A stretch of DNA of 64,000 nt from Monarcha castaneiventris obscurior (GCA_026261815.1 JAMPIT010000886.1:21000001-21064000), one strand, 5' to 3'; positions 22,009-34,235 are shown, numbered from the stretch's first letter. The notes: a model not told the origin generated them from the letters alone. Made by a program: numbers and translations.

Positions 22009-25000
22009 TATAAGAAGTGGAAATGCATGAATTTGAAGGAACAAGGACTATGTACTTAATGAACAGCAAAATGAGATGCAGACCCAAAAGTCAAGCATGA
22101 AAACACATGCAGGCCCACATGAGCAGTATGCTCAGTTCCTGTGTCCAGTTCCATAGCTACAGCCAATAAGTCGACTCATTCAGATTTAGGCTGCACCTGC
22201 CTGGTGGGATTCACTACTGATCTTTGAAGCTGGAAAGGGCTGTGAGAACACCAGCATCCAAACAGAATTCAGAGGGAACGCAGCAATCCAGAGTCACCAA
22301 AAATGAATAAGCTAACGAAGACAAACAGGAATAACCAAACACACAGAAATAGATGAGTGATAATTGGTATTAAAACAGATCCAGAAGGCATTGCAGACCG
22401 TAGGCTGGATTTAAGTCAACAGTATTGAGTAAAAAACTGTAAACATACTGACACATACATCAGAGCACAGTTTGTAAACCTCAGGACAAGGCAAACACTC
22501 AGCTGTGTTTTGTTTTGAGTGTCATTCTTCTTGATGAAAAGACAACAGTAATCAGTGGTCCAGAATGTGACAAGGAGAAAAGACTGAAAATATTTAGTTT
22601 ATTTTATCCAAAGAAGCAAAATTTACAGGGGACATTTTCTTAAAAAGGGAAAAGACTGAAGCAGAGAAGGGAATAAACTGTTCTCTGCGTCTTCCGGAGA
22701 TGGGGTAAAAAGCAATAATCTGGGTTGCAGGAAGGGAACCTCAACTGAAATATTATGAAATTACTGGTAAGAGTAGTGAAGCATGAAAGAAATGGAACCG
22801 AGTGGTGCTGAGCCTCATCCACTGGAATTTTTCAGAAAAATTTAAATAGAAATAAAATAGCTGGTTTGGGCTCTTGCCATGCAACTGAAAGGTATTTTGA
22901 GAAATCATCTAACCTCAGGTTCCCTGTTTTATTATGAAATCAATGAACATGCTCAGTGACTGAGATGACTACATGAAAATACAGACAGTACAGGGAAATT
23001 TAGAAATAATATTACACAATTTTACCCATCTTTTAAAAAAGTGGCTTTAAGAAATGGGTCCTATGAGAGAAAAAAGTCTGGATTTCTGAATTAATAAAGG
23101 CAAAACTCATAATGGTAGACTAATAACTACAAAGAGTTTTGAGCAAACCTTTCAGTGACTCTTAAGAAAATAATATTCTAGAAAGGACTAGAATCAAATT
23201 AATTGTTTCCATGTCCCACTGTGCAAAATCATGTCAACTAATAACATGTGCAACTGGCAAGAGACTAAAATTATTATCCCCCACTGGATGGTGGAAATGT
23301 TATTTTTCTACTGAGTAACTGAAAATGGTTTGTATGTAATGCTTTGACTTGGCATCATACACATGAATTACCTCAGTACACTTTGAACTAGAGGCCTCTG
23401 GGTGTATGATAAAATCTCCCAAAGCACAGTATGATTATAAGGAGGCAATCCTGAAAGAAGATGAAAATCACAGGCAACCACAAAACTTTGCCAGTCACAG
23501 ACTCATGCATTTTGGGATTTCATGCCTCTTTGGTGACAGTATAATTCCAGAAAACAAGATGGACACATTTAAACATCCACAGGCAGTTTCACATTTATTA
23601 GAAGTGAACCAAAGTATCTCTGCTAGTCAGAGCTGGGATGTTCTAAGTGCAGTAAATTCGTAACATCAACAGCAGTAGTTAAGAATTACTTACCAGTAAT
23701 TCTTCCCTGAATTTTCTTGCCTTGTGGCACAAAACTTTAGCCTAAGTTAAAACAAAGCATCCTCAGGTGACATAAACCAGAACATCACTACAGCTGTTGA
23801 AATTGCAGCTGTTCCATCAAGATCACAGCATGTACTTGGCATTAATACAGCATGTTAGCACCCATGAGAAAAAAAAATCTTCACTAATGTTCCAACTCCT
23901 TCATCTTCAAATGCACCTGCAAAGTCTGACACATTGCAAATTTGTGTGGTTGGATAATATTTTTATTTTTAAATATGCTTACATGCTATGTTAACAGAAG
24001 CCCCAGCCACATGAAGGACTGCCTTAAAGAGGTAGCTGTGACCATCTCAGTCAAATTTTGCTCTAGAACTTGCTAGACAGTACCCGAGCCAACACTGCAG
24101 GACAGCAAGGGGCTTTAAGTAGCTGCCATTCAGAACTGAATAGATTTGTCTCAGAAATTATTTTCCTTAGACACCTTGCTTTTGGGATCAGGTGTATTTG
24201 ATGACAGACACCACATTCTATGTATCGTCTTAAAGAACAAGCAATTGCTAATTTAATTTCAAACTAGACATACACAGATAAATTCAAAATATTTTTCCAG
24301 AACAACCCAGTTCCATCTAAAATAACTGTGATTAGGTTTATCTTACATATTAAATATTTTGCTCTCTAATAATGCTCTGTCTTACATTAACTATATCCTC
24401 TATTTACAATGGGCTTGTTTTAATACACGCAGCATCAAGCAATCTTTTGTTTATTACCTGGGGAGACAAATCAGGGAATTTTTTTACATTCTGTGGCTGA
24501 AACCAGGCTACAGAAATGTTTTCTGATGGTCAACTCGACTCAGCCTTAAAACTACATTAAATGGATTTTAAAACATTCAGAGGGAAAATTATATCAGCTA
24601 CTAGCTTTACTCTTAAAATTTTGGAACAGTTTTTACTTTTACAGTCCTATTCTAGACATAAAATACATATATGTCCTCCTAAAGCATGAAAACAATCATA
24701 TGGCCAGGAAAAATACTGACTGTTCAGAGGCAACAGAGCTGTCAAACATATAAGATGATAAGTGGTGGAAGAAGATAGAGTGGATTTCAGCCTCCCAAGG
24801 ACGCTAGCTTATGAATGCTTTGAACTTCAAAGCCAAAAAATAAAGTTTGTCACCTGACTGTGATCTATGTCATCAGTCTTTTAGATCAACAAACATGCAA
24901 TAATAATAAAAAAAAGATGCATTATTAATCGCAGCATTGAAAATGTCAGGAGGCAGCGATGTTTAAAGAACTCTCTGGAACCAGATCCAGAATCTCAGTG

Positions 25001-26227
25001 AAAATATCCCAGACTACAGGGCCAGGCTATACATACCTGTGCTGGCACTTAAACTGATAGGCTTTGTGTCAGTATAAAAAAAGAGACAACTATACAGGTA
25101 TAATGAGATTTTATAGTTTTTACTACATTTGTTTAAACAAGTTAATTATCTTTGCCTGACTGATAATTTTACAGCTACAAAAACTGTGGTAACAAGGCTC
25201 AAATTTCACAAATACAAGAGATTTTCTGCTATGCTTTTTCCCACTAAACATTCATGACAATGCCTGAAGTTTTTATATATATGTAATGTATTTTACTGAC
25301 TTAATCCTGAAGGATCCTACAAATCTCCAGCATCTGAGCTCCTGCATTCAACCTGAATGAGAAAATAGCTGTATCTGCTGGTATATTCTAATTTCTATAT
25401 GGACAATCAAGACTAGATGCTATTTAATTATTGGGTTTTCTTTGTCTGATATCTGTTAAACTTGTCTGGACACTACAATTAAAATTACAGTCTCTAGGAT
25501 CTTCCGATGACAAAGAGCATTCCTGTAGGAGCTTTTTCTCACAGGTTACCAGTAACCCAACCATGTTGTTGGTATCACTGCATGGGAGCCAGTGGCTAAT
25601 TTTTATTAATAACATACCCACTGCCAAACAGAACATCTAGTCTTGTATTTTTAGTTACAGAATCTTGGTATGGAAACAAAGACGTATCAAGACAGGCTTT
25701 ACACATTAAGCTTTACAGATTAAGCAACAGAAAAGAAATGTAAAAGTCTTCAGCTCAAAGACATGGGAAATCAGATCAATTTGGAAACTTGTGAGCTATT
25801 AGAGAAACAGGGTTTTAAAGGGAGAACATAAATATAGCACTGACAAGCACACCTTTAATACTGAATGATCAACAAGAATGATTGAATTCTTATCTCCAGA
25901 TTTAGCACTATGTGTTTGGGCCGGCCTCATCTCTCATTTTACATGAAATAATCTCACACCTACAAAGCTCCCAGCAGACAAGGCAGCTTCCCTTAAATCT
26001 CCCCTTAAATCAGCTTCCCTGATTTAAATCCCATTCTTCTCTATTAAAACTTTTATGAACATCTGAAGAAAAAGTAAGTATGTCTTTTATTGATTGGTCT
26101 AGATACACTACCAACTTCGATGGGCCGCACTTGCTTTTGTTCAATCCACGTGTAAGTTAAGTGCCTGTGGCGGGCAGCGAGGCCCGAGCATCTCCATCCC
26201 TCTCCCGGCAGCCAAGGCACAGAGCTG
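22009..26227. other. Intergenic AT-rich region
   Basis: No gene, LINE or LTR recognised. It contains short simple repeats only, such as a local duplication of CTTAAATC near 25990-26010. The open frames lack coding character. Confidence 0.5.
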
Positions 26228-26241
26228 CCGCTAGATGGGGG
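26228..26241 (+). promoter_or_regulatory. CTCF-like motif
   Basis: CCGCTAGATGGGGG agrees with most fixed positions of the CTCF core (CCRCNAGRKGGCRS type), with one clear mismatch where C is expected. It lies in a locally GC-rich patch at the left edge of the GC-rich block. Occupancy is inferred only. Confidence 0.3.
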
Positions 26242-26342
26242 AGCAGCCTCGGAAAAGATGTGGTAGCTCGCAGCCAATGCACAGGCAACTTACTGAGCAC
26301 GTAAATCACAGTGAAGTGTTTTTATTTATAGCATAACCTTTG

Positions 26343-26372
26343 CCCCCCTTCCACCCCTGTACTTATAAAAAG
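26343..26372 (+). promoter_or_regulatory. Candidate TATA-box promoter with CACCC-like element
   Basis: A C-rich stretch, CCCCCCTTCCACCCC (from 26343), is followed by TATAAAAAG at 26364-26372. The spacing resembles a focused TATA promoter and would start transcription near 26395, toward the GC-rich minisatellite. No definite exon follows, so this may be a chance pairing. Confidence 0.25.
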
Positions 26373-26899
26373 GTGAGCATGGGATAAACAGTAGTTACTC
26401 AGCCATGTACGTATATAACCCGGCACTTCTAACTGTGATCCTGCCAGACGCGTCTGTGATTCCTCACTGACATTTATAATCCTGCATTTTCCTTATCTAT
26501 CTAGACTTCAGGTAATGCTAGCACCCTTTTGAGCAGCAGAATGGCCAGAACGCTGTCCTTATGAGAACCCCTTGCCACAACAGAGACAGTTACTTCGTGA
26601 ACAAAAGAACCCCACCAAACTTTAAACCCCCACAACCAAAACCAAACCCAAACAAAACCAAACAAAAGCAAATTATTTCATGTCACGTTCACAGGAAGTC
26701 GTGGAAACAGCGGGTAAAGTGTTTAAGAAGAACCTGCAAAAGCGTGGTACACCACATAACAGTTTTCCTCCAACAAAGCACGAGCTCGACTGAAATAGCC
26801 CAGGCAAAGATAAACTGGCACACGAAGTACGAGCAAACGCGGCAATACTAAATCTTACCTAAGAAGAGTAACAGTTATAATTGTGTTAAGTGGGAGCGC

Positions 26900-27600
26900 T
26901 GACAGTGATCCTCCCTGAGCCGCTCTAAAGCGCTGGGTCATTAAAACGCGCCCACCAACCGCAGCGGCTTGAGAGCATTCGCTGGGAGCATCTCCCGCCG
27001 CGCCCGCGCTGCCGCCTCCGCTGGGGGCGCCCGCGCCGAGGAGCCGCGGGGCCGGGGAGCCGCCGCGGGGCCGGGGAGCCGCCGCGGGGCCGGGGAGCCG
27101 CCGCGGGGCCGGGGAGCCGCCGCGGGGCCGGGGAGCCGCCGCGGGGCCGGGGAGCCGCCGCGGGGCCGGGGAGCCGCCGCGGGCGGGGACCGCCGCGGGG
27201 CCGGGGAGCCGCCGCGGGGCCGGGGAGCCGCCGCGGGGCCGGGAGCCGCCGCGGGGCCGGGGAGCCGCCGCGGGGCGGGGAGCCGCCGCGGGGCCGGGGG
27301 AGCCGCCGCGGGGCCGGGGAGCCGCCGCGGGGCCGGGGAGCCGCCGCGGGGCCGGGGAGCCGCCGCGGGGCCGGGGAGCCGCCGCGGGGCCGGGGAGCCG
27401 CCGCGGGGCCGGGGAGCCGCCGCGGGGCCGGGGAGCCGCCGCGGGGCCGGGGAGCCGCCGCGGGGCCGGGGAGCCGCCGCGGGGCCGGGGAGCCTCGGGG
27501 CGGCCCGGGCAAGAGGCTGTTGTCATACAAACCCCGTGGAGAAGGGATGGTGTCTTCCCCAACAGACATCCCGGGCACCTCGCAGTGCTGCGAGGCTGTA
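26900..27600. promoter_or_regulatory. CpG island around the minisatellite
   Basis: GC- and CpG-dense block centred on the tandem array, with non-repetitive GC-rich flanks (26940-27040 and 27494-27600). An isolated CpG island of this strength in AT-rich DNA often marks a promoter, possibly of a non-coding RNA. I cannot tie it to a gene. Confidence 0.45.
27041..27494 (+). repeat. G-rich 19-bp minisatellite, about 24 copies
   Basis: Tandem array with unit GAGCCGCCGCGGGGCCGGG. Units start at 27041, 27057 and then mostly every 19 bases, with shorter variants (16, 17 and 18 bases) and one of 20 before a perfect run from about 27300 to 27490. Each unit carries GGGGCCGGGG, so the + strand has high G-quadruplex potential, and every unit is CpG-rich. 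Open frames through the array on both strands are a by-product of the lack of stop codons in the unit, not evidence of a protein. Confidence 0.95.
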
Positions 27601-27655
27601 ACACCCGCTTAGGAAAATAGTAATTTCCATATTGTTTTAAGAATACTAACTTCAG

Positions 27656-27903
27656 ACCGGGTGGCCGCGTCTAAGTATGAACCAACTCGCTGCTCTGGCC
27701 TGAGAGATGCTGACTCTTCTCCAGACCGCTTATGTCGCTGGGTACACACAAACAGAGACAAGTACTGCGCTGTACCCGAGTTAGAACAATATAGTGCGAT
27801 TTGCCTTGAATTGGTTTCATCTCCTGGATTCTGGATGTTTGAAGTTTTAACTCCAAGACAATACCCACGAAGTTTCTACTCAGTCCTTAACTGCTTTCTT
27901 AAG
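27656..27903 (+). other. Possible exon beside the CpG island (hypothetical)
   Basis: The segment is open in one + frame, starts after a TTCAG acceptor-like sequence and ends CTTAAG followed by GTAATG, a plausible donor. It keeps several CpGs that are rare in the surrounding DNA. The frame has no in-frame ATG near its start and no recognisable domain. It could be part of an exon of a transcript starting in the CpG island, or simply a chance ORF in DNA kept unmethylated. Confidence 0.15.
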
Positions 27904-29937
27904 GTAATGCAAACACACTCAGGTAATAGGCAAAAGATTGTCTATACTTTTCATGGATCTTCACATCTGACATGTTCAGGCAGGGCAGCAAAGTACAAGT
28001 GATTTCTGACAATGTGCTGCCACCAGAAGCTGCATCAACATTTTCAGAACACAACTGATCTTACATTGACTAATTATTGTGACCTATCCAGGCATCAATG
28101 CACAGTTAAAATGACAAATCTTATCAATTTGTTCAAGAAGTTGTCCCATTCTGAAAGTAAAAATGGCATTACAAAATCAAAATAGGTGTAACATAAAGAT
28201 TAGCAGAGCATCCAAGAGCACTTGAATGTGTTTAACAAATAAGTCTGCACACCCCTTTGCTACCTTTTTCTGATTTGTGTTATTACTTGTCCTCAAATTA
28301 TAGGAAGCCCATGACCCAAACATTACCATTCTGAACCTTGGAAACAAGAAACTGTTAAAGCATCTGTGACTGGAAAATTTTAAGATTGAGAAACTTTTTC
28401 AGGCTCTGAATTATCAAATTAACATATTTTTAAGAAATATAAAATACATGGCAAAGATGAAGAATCCTAATTCATCATTCCATTACAGAGTACTTTAAAG
28501 ACTATTTTCCTCTTGATACATGAGCAGAACTCAATATTGCTTAAAGAAGCAAATGAACAAAATGAACATTTATTTCATCTCATTCTGCAGATGGCAAACA
28601 AACATGACATCAGTCAGAATGCTGAGATACTCCGCATTTCTCACAAATTACTCACTCTCATTAGAAACAGGTTTTGTAACATTTAAATAGGTTTGTTACT
28701 TATTCTGTTAGACTATTACAAGAGCACAGCACGTAAAAATTACCCAGTTTCTAGGTAACTATTGATCTTCCTTATGGATCACTTACATTCTAAAATGATG
28801 CCAAATCCTCCATTCCTTTTTGAGTTATTTCTGCTACAGGTATATGATGTGCTACGTTTTGACAGTAAATGAGATTAAGCTGCAGCAATCAGTATTGATT
28901 CAGAAGGAGGAGGTAAAAAATTGTCATAATCTTCAGCGATTTCAAAAATTATTTCTAGAATTGATAACTTTTGCAAAAATTGGTGATTTAAATGCCAAGG
29001 ATAAGTAAATACTTTTTTTTTTTTTTTTTTTTTTTTTTGATTTAAGGATAAATTCTAGCTGAGAATGTGAAGATAATTCAGCATAGAAGAAATCTTTCTA
29101 GGGCATTCAGATATGAATTTAATGAAAGCTAACAGTCAAGTAATCAATTTCCTCAGCAAGATTCATGTGACCTATTAACATATGCTACATAAACTCAAGA
29201 TTGCATTACACAGGAAAGATCTCTCTCATGCAAAAGATGGGAATGAAGTAGCTGTCATTCCCAGGCCCTGCTGAAGAAGGGAGTCTAATGAAGAAGCTCC
29301 TACTGTTACTGCCTGGGCTGCACTCTGTGTGGCAGCCTTCCAGCATCTGCAGGAAGGTTATTAAAGCCACAGCAGTGGGAGATATTTAACATGTGTCGCT
29401 GGGATGAACAGGGTCCAGAGAACTGGTATGTTCTAGCATATGTATGAAAACAGAATTCTGCACCTTAGTGCAAATACACACTTATTGGCTTCCATAAGTT
29501 AATTCTTCTGTCAGTGTCTTTCATCGTGGACAGCTCCTGATTTTTTAACTCTCTGAGACCAAAGCTTGCGGAGCCTTTCAAAGCACAGACATAGCTGGTA
29601 ACTTCTTATGATCTTTTGGAACACAGTGCAGATACCTTACTCTTCAGCTATCAAACATTGAGTTCTCAAATCTCAGTATCAGATGTTCAGTCTAAGAGTA
29701 GTTAGACACTACAAGAGCCAGGGGTGTATTTCCTGCACTCTTTGGAGTGTACTCCTGGTCTCTTCATCACAGAACCTACTCTAACTAGTGTGTTCCCCTC
29801 CTGATTGTGTGTTTGTCATCTCTAAAAATAGGTTTTAACAGTTGCAACATTTCTCTATTCACTGGGTAAATATGTCTACCTTATATTAAGAGGCATATCA
29901 TGCAAATATATATAGAATAGACTTTCTTACTATAATG
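27904..29937. other. Intergenic AT-rich region with a T26 tract
   Basis: No gene recognised. A run of 26 T lies at 29013-29038. An AAGGATAA octamer occurs on both sides of it (28997-29004 and 29044-29051). Confidence 0.5.
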
Positions 29938-30290
29938 ACAGAATCATAGAATATCTTGAGTTGGAAGGGACCTAAAAGGATCATCGAAGTCCAACTCCTG
30001 GCCCTGCACAGGACAGCACTAACAATCACACCACGTGCCTGAGAGCGTTTCTTGAACTTTGGCAGGTTTGGTGCTGTGACCCCTGCCCTGGGAAGCCTGT
30101 TCCAGTGCCCAACCACCCTCTGGGTGAAGAACCTTTCCCTAACACCCAAACCAACCCCCCCCCGACACAGTTTAATGCCACTGCCTTGGGTCTCATCACT
30201 GGCAACCAGAGAGAAGAGATCAGTGCCTGTCCTTCTGCTTCCCCTTGCAAGGAAGCTGCAAAATTCCAAGGAAAGTGCAGAATTCCACTA
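29938..30290 (-). mobile_element. CR1 LINE 3' fragment (5'-truncated)
   Basis: On the minus strand it reads as the C-terminal end of CR1 ORF2, including residues such as ERFFTQRVVGHWNRLPR, followed by the 3' UTR with GTTGGAAGGGACCT and the ATTCTATGATTCTGT-type 3' terminus (at 29938-29953). CR1 elements are the dominant avian LINE and are usually 5'-truncated, as here. The frame is interrupted and the copy is dead. The 5' limit near 30290 is approximate. Confidence 0.93.
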
Positions 30291-31755
30291 GAGGAAAAGG
30301 TGCTACACAGCATGAATAGCAGATTTTTAAAAAATCTGGCTATTTACTGTCTTTTCTTTTTATCACAGCTCAGCCCTCCTCCCCCTTCCCCCCATCCAAA
30401 CTTCTTCTTATAATTCTTTCTCAAGTAATCAGAACATTGTAACAATTAATTTATTTCTTCTGTTGAGAATGTACATTGATAAAACCCATCATCTTGCTGG
30501 AAAAGAAAAAATTCCGTTCAGGGGGTTTTGTTTGTATTAATGAAGACTCAAAACATTGACAAATCAAACATAAATAAAAGTAAAGCCAGCTTTAAAACCA
30601 TTATTCAGTTTGTCCCAGGTCTTAAATTTCAGTTCTTTATTATCTCTTTAGAATTACCTCTTTGGTCAATAAGGAATTTTGTGTGGTCTTGTAATTGCAC
30701 ACAAAGGATGTTACTGCAACCAGTTAGAAGACACAGAAGTGAAGTTAAACTGCAGGTAAGCAAACAGCCCTCAAGGAGGAAGGCAAGTGTCGATGGCTTA
30801 TTTAGCAACCAGTTCAAATGTGTCCATATGCCAGTGTTTGGTCTGGCACACAGTTCAAGAAGTAAAGAAATTAAATGGGAACACTGTCACCTCCCAGACC
30901 TGAGGTACTGAAGTCCTTTGTAAAATAACTGGACAGACAATGTAAGAAAAAGTAGGGGGGAGTCTGAAGCAGAAATTAGGACAGAGCTACATTTTGCCAT
31001 AAACCTTTCAAGAATGGGTGGAAATTTTGCTCTGCCAAGGAGTTATAAAAAATTGGTGTGCTCTAAATAACTTGTTTTCTGAGATGTGATGGGCAAACCT
31101 GGAATTCTGACTAAAATTTACAGAGAAACTCTAATTTATGGCTATTGTAGATAATTTTTAAGTACAGGAAGGAATCCATAACCTCTCTGCAGAAGTACAG
31201 GGCAAGAATGACTTTCCAGAAGTTTTATTAGGACTTCTAAATGGTTGGGTAGCTGAAGACTGTTGGGACTCTACTTCTGAAAGAAGTATAGACCAGCACA
31301 GACTTGTAGAAACCAACTGCTACTTCTAATACTGTATTTCAGTACTTATTAGTCGGACTGTCTTGGTTAGCTAAGGAAGAAAATTATTTTAGGGACAGAA
31401 ATTAACATCCTGAGCTGTGAAGCTCACCAATACAGGACATGACAGAATATTCACAATGCATGGGCCCAGTTCACTAAAGATGTATTTATAGAAGGAAAAG
31501 CTTTTCCATTTTCAATAAAAAAAGGAAAATCAGTGCATTCACAGCTTAATAAAAGGAAAGGTGGTAATCCTTCAGTTGTATTTTACTTTTTGATGCAAAT
31601 TATTCCTACTGTTCCAACAAAGTGTAGATGTCTGTCTAAACCAAGTATTTACTACATTATAGGACATTTTCTGGTTAGGTCCATAAATATTACAACTATA
31701 GCAGTTGAAAAAGTACTTGAATTCTGTCATGAAACATGCCCCCGCTCTATTTTAG
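30291..31755. other. Intergenic AT-rich region
   Basis: No gene recognised. The ORF at 30528-30911 (+) lacks coding bias and similarity to known domains. Confidence 0.5.
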
Positions 31756-31763
31756 CTGTTGCA

Positions 31764-32456
31764 TGTCGCGGCGGCCGGGCGGTGCTGGATGGTGGCGTGC
31801 CCCGACCTTCCGAAAACGTCTCCAAGGCGAAGGCGCTCGCGGGACCCCCACACACCGACACGTGTACACACACACACACAGACACACACGGATAGCTCCA
31901 GAAAATGGGTCCATGACAAAGAGACAGGAGGGCCCTCGTATGGGGCTCCACGGGAGAGGTTTATTGCAGCCACTCACATGAAGAGGACCAGGAATAAAGA
32001 CAAAGAACCTAGGAGAGTCTAGGTTTAACTAGGGGAGCAGAGGGAGCATCAGGGACCAGCAGTCTGAGGGAATGGGGGCATTACAAAGGTGGGACTAGGG
32101 AATGGGAACCAATGGGGAAACTCTGGGGGAGTGGGGCAAGGGCCAGTGGGGGAACAGGGAGTGGGGAACCTTCTAGGGCAGGAACATAGAAGGTACAAAG
32201 GGGCAGGGAAGCCAATGGGCCAACCGCAGCGGCAGAACTGGGGTACATTAACGGAGGAGAACAAAGCACCCTGGGGGAAGCCTCTTCTGTTCACCCTAAC
32301 CTAGGGAGCTTCTTTGGTACTAGGGACTGCCCCACCAATGGACACCCTCTGTCCCTTGTATCACAGGCCCACCGGTCTCCACAAAGGGGTTAAACTCGGC
32401 TAAAGAGGAAAGCAGTGATTCAGCAAATGAATCCAATTTTCTTCCCTAACTACACA
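31764..32456 (-). mobile_element. Probable solo LTR of an endogenous retrovirus
   Basis: A GC-rich insert of about 690 bases in AT-rich DNA. On the minus strand it begins TGTGTAG and ends CGCGACA, so it has TG...CA ends, and it carries AATAAA (31960-31965) in a CAATAAACCTC context typical of LTR R/U5 boundaries. The nonamer CTGTTGCAT occurs immediately left (31756-31764) and 2 bases beyond the right end (32459-32467), resembling a target-site duplication. No gag, pol or env sequence is present. A CA-rich microsatellite lies within it. Exact ends and family are uncertain. Confidence 0.65.
31865..31889 (+). repeat. CA-rich microsatellite
   Basis: About 25 bases of CA dinucleotides with one interruption (CAGACA), lying inside the LTR-like element. 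Confidence 0.85.
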
Positions 32457-32467
32457 AACTGTTGCAT

Positions 32468-33893
32468 ATATTTTCCCCTCTAGCAATCTCATTTTCGTTG
32501 TTTCACACTACCACCCTGAATAGTAATTTGGCTTTGAATAATTCCCCTCATCATAATGCAGATGTCAACATCGAATGATAGAGGCACATGCTACAGTGTA
32601 TGCAGCAGCTCTGGATTAAAATGCAGACTCTTGTATGCAAAGCCAGTGGAGCATGTGGTTTTTATTTTTCAGCTGTTTCCATCAGATTGAAAATTCCACA
32701 GACTACAGAGTTCTGAATAATTTAGAATGCTGCTTGGAATACTTTTTAGCTAGAAAAATATATTTGGGGGGGAGGGAGGGGAAGGGGAAATGACTTAATT
32801 TTAGTTTGCTGGATAGCTTGATTCCTAAATAATAGTGTTTTCCTAGGGAGGAGAGACTAAGTACATAAAACATGCCAGTTCAGGAGAACATATTGATTCA
32901 CTGTATTAATGAGACTCCAGAGCAATTTCATCTTTGAACAAGACCAGCAGCAGGGCTATTTCTCTGCCTCTGTGACAGGAAAGGAATAAAACTAAGCTGA
33001 TGACTTGCTTCACTACTCAGAACTGACAAGGCTCAGGTAAGTGTAGAATAAATTAGCCTGCAATTGCTTTAACAGCAGTGTTGGGGAACCAAACACCATG
33101 GCAGTTGTTAGTTGAAAAGAAATGGCTAAACATACTTATTGGTGATTTAAGTTAAATGTTTAAAAACATATAAGTTAAATGTTTTAAAAATTCTCTTATT
33201 CATGAGTATCTCTTGAGTTAAAGAGCATGAGCCCAGCAAGGGAGTAGGTTAAGGTCAGATTTCTCATTATGCATCTTTTTCCATCTCCTCTGCATGTGTC
33301 TCCCTCAGCTGAAGCCAAATTCAGAAATGGTATTTAGTTGCACATCATTTTTCAAACAACTCTTTTACCAAATATAAAATACATCCTAAAGAATCTCACA
33401 TGAAATAAAAAATAAAGTCCTCTGCAAATCCTGTGTATCAAGATTATGTCCTAATGAATAAAACAGCAGGACTTGAAATTGTTTTTCAGGATCAAGCCCA
33501 AATATTCAGCCCTTACCTTAACTCCAGCAGCTCCCACAGAATCTGCCAGGCACCACGCACTCATTCCAGAGGCAGAATCTGACAACCTGCTTTTACCCTA
33601 AAGTCCAGTTTGCTGTGAAATAGAAATATACTGCAGCAAGACCAACCTCCTGCAAAGGCAACACTCAGTCACGACATTCAGAACTACAAAATTCATACAA
33701 AAAGTATGAATTTCTTATGCAGTTGATATTTTGCAAGCATTTGCAAGTCATAGTTTCAAGGCTAGGCTGCACCTCTAGCAAGACAAGGAACTGAGCTGCG
33801 GTAGCAATAGTGTTCTTTCTCTGAAGGGCCCCTCCGGGCTTTTCCTCACTTAGACTGTCAAGTCTCATTGCTCTGAGTCGATGACTCACTCAA
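32468..33893. other. Intergenic region
   Basis: No gene recognised. A GTTAAATGTTT(T)AAAAA motif is locally duplicated near 33150-33190. At 33882-33888 there is a TGACTCA AP-1 heptamer next to the coding-like segment that follows. Confidence 0.45.
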
Positions 33894-34235
33894 TTAGACC
33901 TCAGCTTGTGCACTTTCACACTTCTGCCTCAGTCTGCATTCCATGTATTTGCAGTGCTGGGATTCTCTAGGTCTTTGCTGCGCCTCGTTCATGGTGTTGT
34001 AGAAGCAGCAGATGTGGCAGCACTGCACATTTTCCGGGCAGATGCCTGCAGCTCTGGACTTTCCCACAAACACATGAACCCATGACACGACCTCGAGCCG
34101 CCAGATGCACAAACTTGTCCCTCATCAGCTGAAGTCCCATGAGTCAGCGTCAGTATCTGCTGAAAGATTCGTGCTCGGAGCATCGACCGAGTGAGCAAAG
34201 GGAATAGAATCTACCAAATCTCTTCATGCCTAATT
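33894..34235 (-). pseudogene. Coding-like Cys-rich segment of unknown identity
   Basis: On the minus strand one frame reads about 32 residues (to ...TDADSWDFS), then two consecutive TGA codons (34122-34127), then about 75 residues to a TAA at 33894-33896. The second part is Cys-rich (CPENVQCCHICCFYNTMNEA, then HCKYMECRLRQKC). Its codons around that stretch mostly end in C or G, unlike the AT-rich flanks, and several CpGs are retained. No ATG opens the frame. It may be a conserved exon with splicing I cannot place, a decayed exon or retrocopy, or chance. I do not recognise the protein. Confidence 0.25.

Noticed and set aside
26855..27604. Long ORFs on both strands (over 200 codons) rich in Pro, Arg, Gly and Ala
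   Set aside because: They run through the 19-bp minisatellite, whose unit has no stop codon in any frame and shifts frame every copy. Several frames on both strands are open at once, which is expected for such a repeat and not for a gene.
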